This document shows, piece by piece, positions 5,283-7,604 of a DNA stretch of 7,604 nucleotides. Source of the stretch: Lentimicrobiaceae bacterium. Lineage in GTDB: Bacteria > Bacteroidota > Bacteroidia > Bacteroidales > SKPS01. The notes under the pieces were generated by a model. The model saw only the letters and a program-made list of their open reading frames with translations. It made no database searches and was not told the DNA's origin. The position numbers and the translations under genes are program-made. The stretch's first letter is position 1, and the number at the start of each line of letters is the position of its first letter. The stretch is taken from positions 1 through 7,604 of the forward strand of contig SKPS01000175.1 in assembly GCA_007119395.1 (NCBI GenBank). Reading direction: 5' to 3'.

Positions 5283-6647
5283 TTATTTTCTCAGGTTGAT
5301 GTGGTTGTATCCGGTATAAGTAGCCGGGGTGAGCGCTTTGATTTCGCGTTTTACTGTTTCGGGGATATCGAGCTGATCGGTGAAGGCGGCCAGGGTTTCA
5401 GCATTCACGGTCTGGTTGCCGCGGGTAAGGGCTTTGAGCTGCTCGTAGGGGTTGGGCACCCCTTCACGCCGCAGGATGGTCTGGATCGCTTCTGCCAGCA
5501 CCGCCCAGTTGTCATCGAGTGCCTTCCGGATCTGTGTTGTGTTCACCACCACTTTCCCCATCCCGCGCAACAGACTCTTCCATGCGATGAGTGAGTGTGC
5601 GAAAGGCACCCCGATGTTCCGCATCACGGTAGAGTCGGTGAGGTCACGCTGCAAACGACTCACAGGAAGTTTCTCAGCCAGGTGGCTGAACGTGGCATTG
5701 GCAACACCCAGGTTCCCTTCCGAGTTCTCGAAATCGATCGGGTTCACTTTGTGTGGCATCGCCGAAGAGCCCACCTCCCCCTCTTTCAGCTTCTGGGTGA
5801 AGTAGTTCATAGAGATGTAGGTCCACATGTCCCTGTCAAGGTCGAGCAACACGGTGTTGATACGAATCATCAGGTGGAGCAGTGCTGCCAGGTCATCGTA
5901 ATGCTCTATCTGTGTCGTCACCCGCTGCCGCTTGAGACCCAGCCTGTCGTGCAGAAACTGGTTTCCGAAGTCCACCCAGTCGATTTCAGGATAGGCCACC
6001 AGATGGGCGTTGAAGTTGCCGGTGGCACCACCAAACTTACCGCTGTGCTCAAAGCTCTCCAAGGCCTGCAACATCGGCTTCAGCCGGTCAGCAAATACAG
6101 CCATCTCCTTCCCTAAAATGGTAGGTGAAGCGGGCTGCCCATGGGTATGGGCCAACAGTGGAATATGCTGCCAGTCAACGGCAACCTCTTCCAAACGGGC
6201 CAACACCTCCTTCAACACCGGCACCATGACGAGGTTCACCGCATCACGCACCATCATCGGCTGTGCCGTGTTGTTTACATCCTGTGAGGTGAGACCAAAA
6301 TGGACAAACTCCAGCGCAGGCGCCAGGGCACTCCCTTTGAGCTGCTCTTTCAGATAGTACTCAACCGCTTTCACATCGTGGTTGGTCACCGCCTCAATCT
6401 CTTTCACCTTCAACGCCTCCTCCGGGGTGAAGGCAGCCATCACACCATCCAGCAGCTGAAGATCATCTGCTTTCACCCACTTCAGTTGAGGAAGTGGGAT
6501 CTCACACAACGCTTTCAGGTATTCAACCTCTACCCTGAGACGGTAGTGGATCAGGGCATACTCTGAGAAGTAACCGCCAAGCGGTTCGGTCTGTTTCCGG
6601 TACCGGCCATCGGTTGGAGATACGGCACACAATGCGTGGATGCTCAT
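5283..6647 (-). CDS. purB: adenylosuccinate lyase
   Basis: PurB catalyses two fumarate-releasing steps: SAICAR to AICAR in purine synthesis and adenylosuccinate to AMP. It is a cytosolic homotetramer. The 454 residues match the E. coli type (456). Visible are NHDVKAVEYY (89-98), the GLTSQD loop (118-123), HTHGQPASPT with catalytic His169 (167-176), and the superfamily signature GSSAMPHK (293-300) with mobile-loop catalytic Ser295, then NPIDFENSEGN (302-312). Nothing is missing. The ATG is supported by the conserved start MSIHALCAVSPTDGRYR. It is the first gene of the minus-strand cluster and is divergent from mqnA. Its link with the exporter genes is likely only shared transcription. Confidence 0.97.
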   Translation of the reverse strand: MSIHALCAVSPTDGRYRKQTEPLGGYFSEYALIHYRLRVEVEYLKALCEIPLPQLKWVKADDLQLLDGVMAAFTPEEALKVKEIEAVTNHDVKAVEYYLKEQLKGSALAPALEFVHFGLTSQDVNNTAQPMMVRDAVNLVMVPVLKEVLARLEEVAVDWQHIPLLAHTHGQPASPTILGKEMAVFADRLKPMLQALESFEHSGKFGGATGNFNAHLVAYPEIDWVDFGNQFLHDRLGLKRQRVTTQIEHYDDLAALLHLMIRINTVLLDLDRDMWTYISMNYFTQKLKEGEVGSSAMPHKVNPIDFENSEGNLGVANATFSHLAEKLPVSRLQRDLTDSTVMRNIGVPFAHSLIAWKSLLRGMGKVVVNTTQIRKALDDNWAVLAEAIQTILRREGVPNPYEQLKALTRGNQTVNAETLAAFTDQLDIPETVKREIKALTPATYTGYNHINLRK

Positions 6648-6665
6648 GGTTTGTCAATTTTCGGG

Positions 6666-6673
6666 CAAAGGTA
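6666..6673 (-). promoter_or_regulatory. candidate -7 element for purB and the genes after it
   Basis: On the minus strand the bases read TACCTTTG, a perfect match to TAnnTTTG, 18 nt before the purB ATG. The transcript would carry a leader of only about 10-15 nt. I see no good TTTG at the expected -33 distance. Position in a short divergent intergenic region supports it. Confidence 0.5.
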
Positions 6674-6732
6674 CGGAAAAGAATCAGACTCCGGTTCACT
6701 GTCAGAGTTCGGGTTGGTGTGGATAAAAGCCG

Positions 6733-6740
6733 TAAGTTTG
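6733..6740 (+). promoter_or_regulatory. candidate -7 element for mqnA, very close to the start codon
   Basis: TAAGTTTG matches TAnnTTTG perfectly and ends only 4 nt before the mqnA ATG at 6745. A TTG at 6714-6716 is a weak -33 candidate at shorter than usual spacing. If used, transcription would start at or within a few bases of the ATG, giving a leaderless message. No Shine-Dalgarno is seen before the ATG, which fits this. A chance match is possible. Confidence 0.4.
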
Positions 6741-6744
6741 TGGT

Positions 6745-7509
6745 ATGGAAAAGATCTCTTTGCGTGTGGCTGCAGTATCCTATACCAATACGATTCCTTT
6801 TATCTATGGCCTGCAGCACTACCCTGCATCAAAGGTTGCACATGAGCTGATGCTGCTGCCACCTGCCCAGTGTGCAGAGGCTTATTACGCCGGCAAAACC
6901 GATATGGCGTTGGTACCGGTGGGTGCCATCCGTGACATGCACGAAGCGTTGATCTGCTGCAACTGGTGCCTGGGTGCCACCGGAGCTGTAGAGACCGTGC
7001 TGCTGCTCTCAAATAACCCTTTGGAGGAATTAGATACGATCTATCTGGATGCTGAATCGCGCACCTCAAACCTGTTGGTACAGGTGCTGGCCAGACATCA
7101 CTGGCAGGTAGAGCCGCAGTTTGTCAAACCCAATGAAGTGGCAACACCACACCATCTGCCTGAAGCAGCCGGGATGGTGCTGATAGGAGACAAAACGTTC
7201 GGTATCAAAAGCAGGTTCCGTTACAGCTACGACCTGGCAGAGGTGTGGCACCGGTTCACCGGGCTACCGTTTGTGTTTGCATGCTGGCTCGCCGCCGATG
7301 GAGTCACCCCGGAACAACGGAAACACTTCGACGAAGCACTCGCCTGGGGTGTGCAACATGTAGATGATGCCATTGCCACCCTGCACAATGGAGTGCTGCC
7401 TTACGAGCAGGTGCGACAGTACCTGACTGAATCGATCAGCTTTCACTTTGACGAGAGTAAACGGGAGGCCATCACCCGGTTCAGAGCCTATTGTGATACA
7501 CTCACCTGA
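6745..7509 (+). CDS. mqnA: chorismate dehydratase of the futalosine menaquinone pathway
   Basis: MqnA removes water from chorismate to give 3-[(1-carboxyvinyl)oxy]benzoate, the first step of the futalosine route to menaquinone. The 254-residue protein has the two-lobed, periplasmic-binding-protein-like fold of this family and no signal peptide. Family marks are VSYTNTIPFIYGL (11-23; compare VSYLNTxPL), ALVPVGAI (55-62), SRTSNLL (105-111), IGDKT (147-151) and DLAEVWHRFTGLPFVFACW (163-181). The start distinguishes it from the related MqnD, which begins with a SPCPNDT-type motif. Length is slightly below that of actinobacterial forms, within the range for the family. The other pathway genes are not in the window. 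The ATG is the first start in frame and puts the conserved N-terminal strand at residue 6; in-frame TTG (6760) and GTG (6766) are possible but less likely. Confidence 0.9.
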   Translation: MEKISLRVAAVSYTNTIPFIYGLQHYPASKVAHELMLLPPAQCAEAYYAGKTDMALVPVGAIRDMHEALICCNWCLGATGAVETVLLLSNNPLEELDTIYLDAESRTSNLLVQVLARHHWQVEPQFVKPNEVATPHHLPEAAGMVLIGDKTFGIKSRFRYSYDLAEVWHRFTGLPFVFACWLAADGVTPEQRKHFDEALAWGVQHVDDAIATLHNGVLPYEQVRQYLTESISFHFDESKREAITRFRAYCDTLT

Positions 7510-7604
7510 TCTGACAGGCAGCGTATATCAATCCTCTGTAACCACAAATTCTCTTTAACAGTAAAACGGCATGGCGTTATACCTTACCGCTTGGGAGGTT
7601 TATA
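7510..7604. other. sequence after mqnA, no assignable feature
   Basis: The last 95 bases hold no complete gene and no clear terminator after mqnA. On the minus strand two frames are open at the right edge, one to a stop at 7584-7586 and one to 7577-7579, so the tail of a convergent gene is possible. The fragments are too short to judge. Confidence 0.4.

Noticed and set aside
5595..6116. Plus-strand open frames opposite purB
   Set aside because: purB is complete with all catalytic motifs on the minus strand, so these are antisense shadows.
7510..7604. Terminator or RNA gene after mqnA
   Set aside because: The only inverted match (AACG with CGTT around 7565-7578) is four base pairs long and lacks a T-run; no tRNA-like fold is seen.

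Overview
The window looks like a chromosomal segment of a Bacteroidota bacterium, most likely of the order Bacteroidales. Three perfect matches to the Bacteroidota -7 promoter element TAnnTTTG lie in front of gene starts, and clear Shine-Dalgarno sequences are scarce. The gene set also fits: a futalosine-type menaquinone enzyme (MqnA), an RseC-family protein, an MsbA-like exporter paired with a family 2 glycosyltransferase, and a Doc toxin with a short helical antitoxin. Family or genus placement cannot be settled from this sequence alone.

Left part (1-2034) is accessory in character. It starts with the 3' end of an unidentified gene and a small single-span membrane protein. A non-coding spacer of about 400 bp follows, holding a strong hairpin, a three-copy 14-bp tandem repeat and the first copy of a dispersed GC-rich repeat. 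Next come a very AT-rich orphan gene of unknown function and, convergent to it, a two-gene toxin-antitoxin operon (antitoxin then Doc-family Fic toxin, with an ATGA overlap). A second, more complete copy of the same repeat closes this segment. The two repeat copies are direct repeats, offset by exactly 1294 bp and about 89% identical by hand count. They bracket the orphan gene and the toxin-antitoxin pair.

Right part (2035-7604) is GC-richer core genome. A four-gene minus-strand cluster reads purB (adenylosuccinate lyase), an MsbA-type ABC exporter, a family 2 glycosyltransferase, then an RseC-family membrane protein. Spacings are 12 nt, a 4-nt overlap and 42 nt, so co-transcription is likely. 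A hairpin in the second repeat copy, followed by TTTT, is placed to end this transcript. purB is divergent from mqnA (chorismate dehydratase) across a 97-bp intergenic region with a TAnnTTTG element for each direction. The mqnA element sits so close to its ATG that a leaderless transcript is possible.

How the genes relate: purB serves purine synthesis and mqnA menaquinone synthesis. The exporter and glycosyltransferase probably serve cell-envelope glycan or lipid assembly. RseC is a redox or envelope-stress accessory protein. No clearly new system is proven here. The best candidate for a second look is the repeat-bracketed cassette of the AT-rich orphan gene plus the Doc module.
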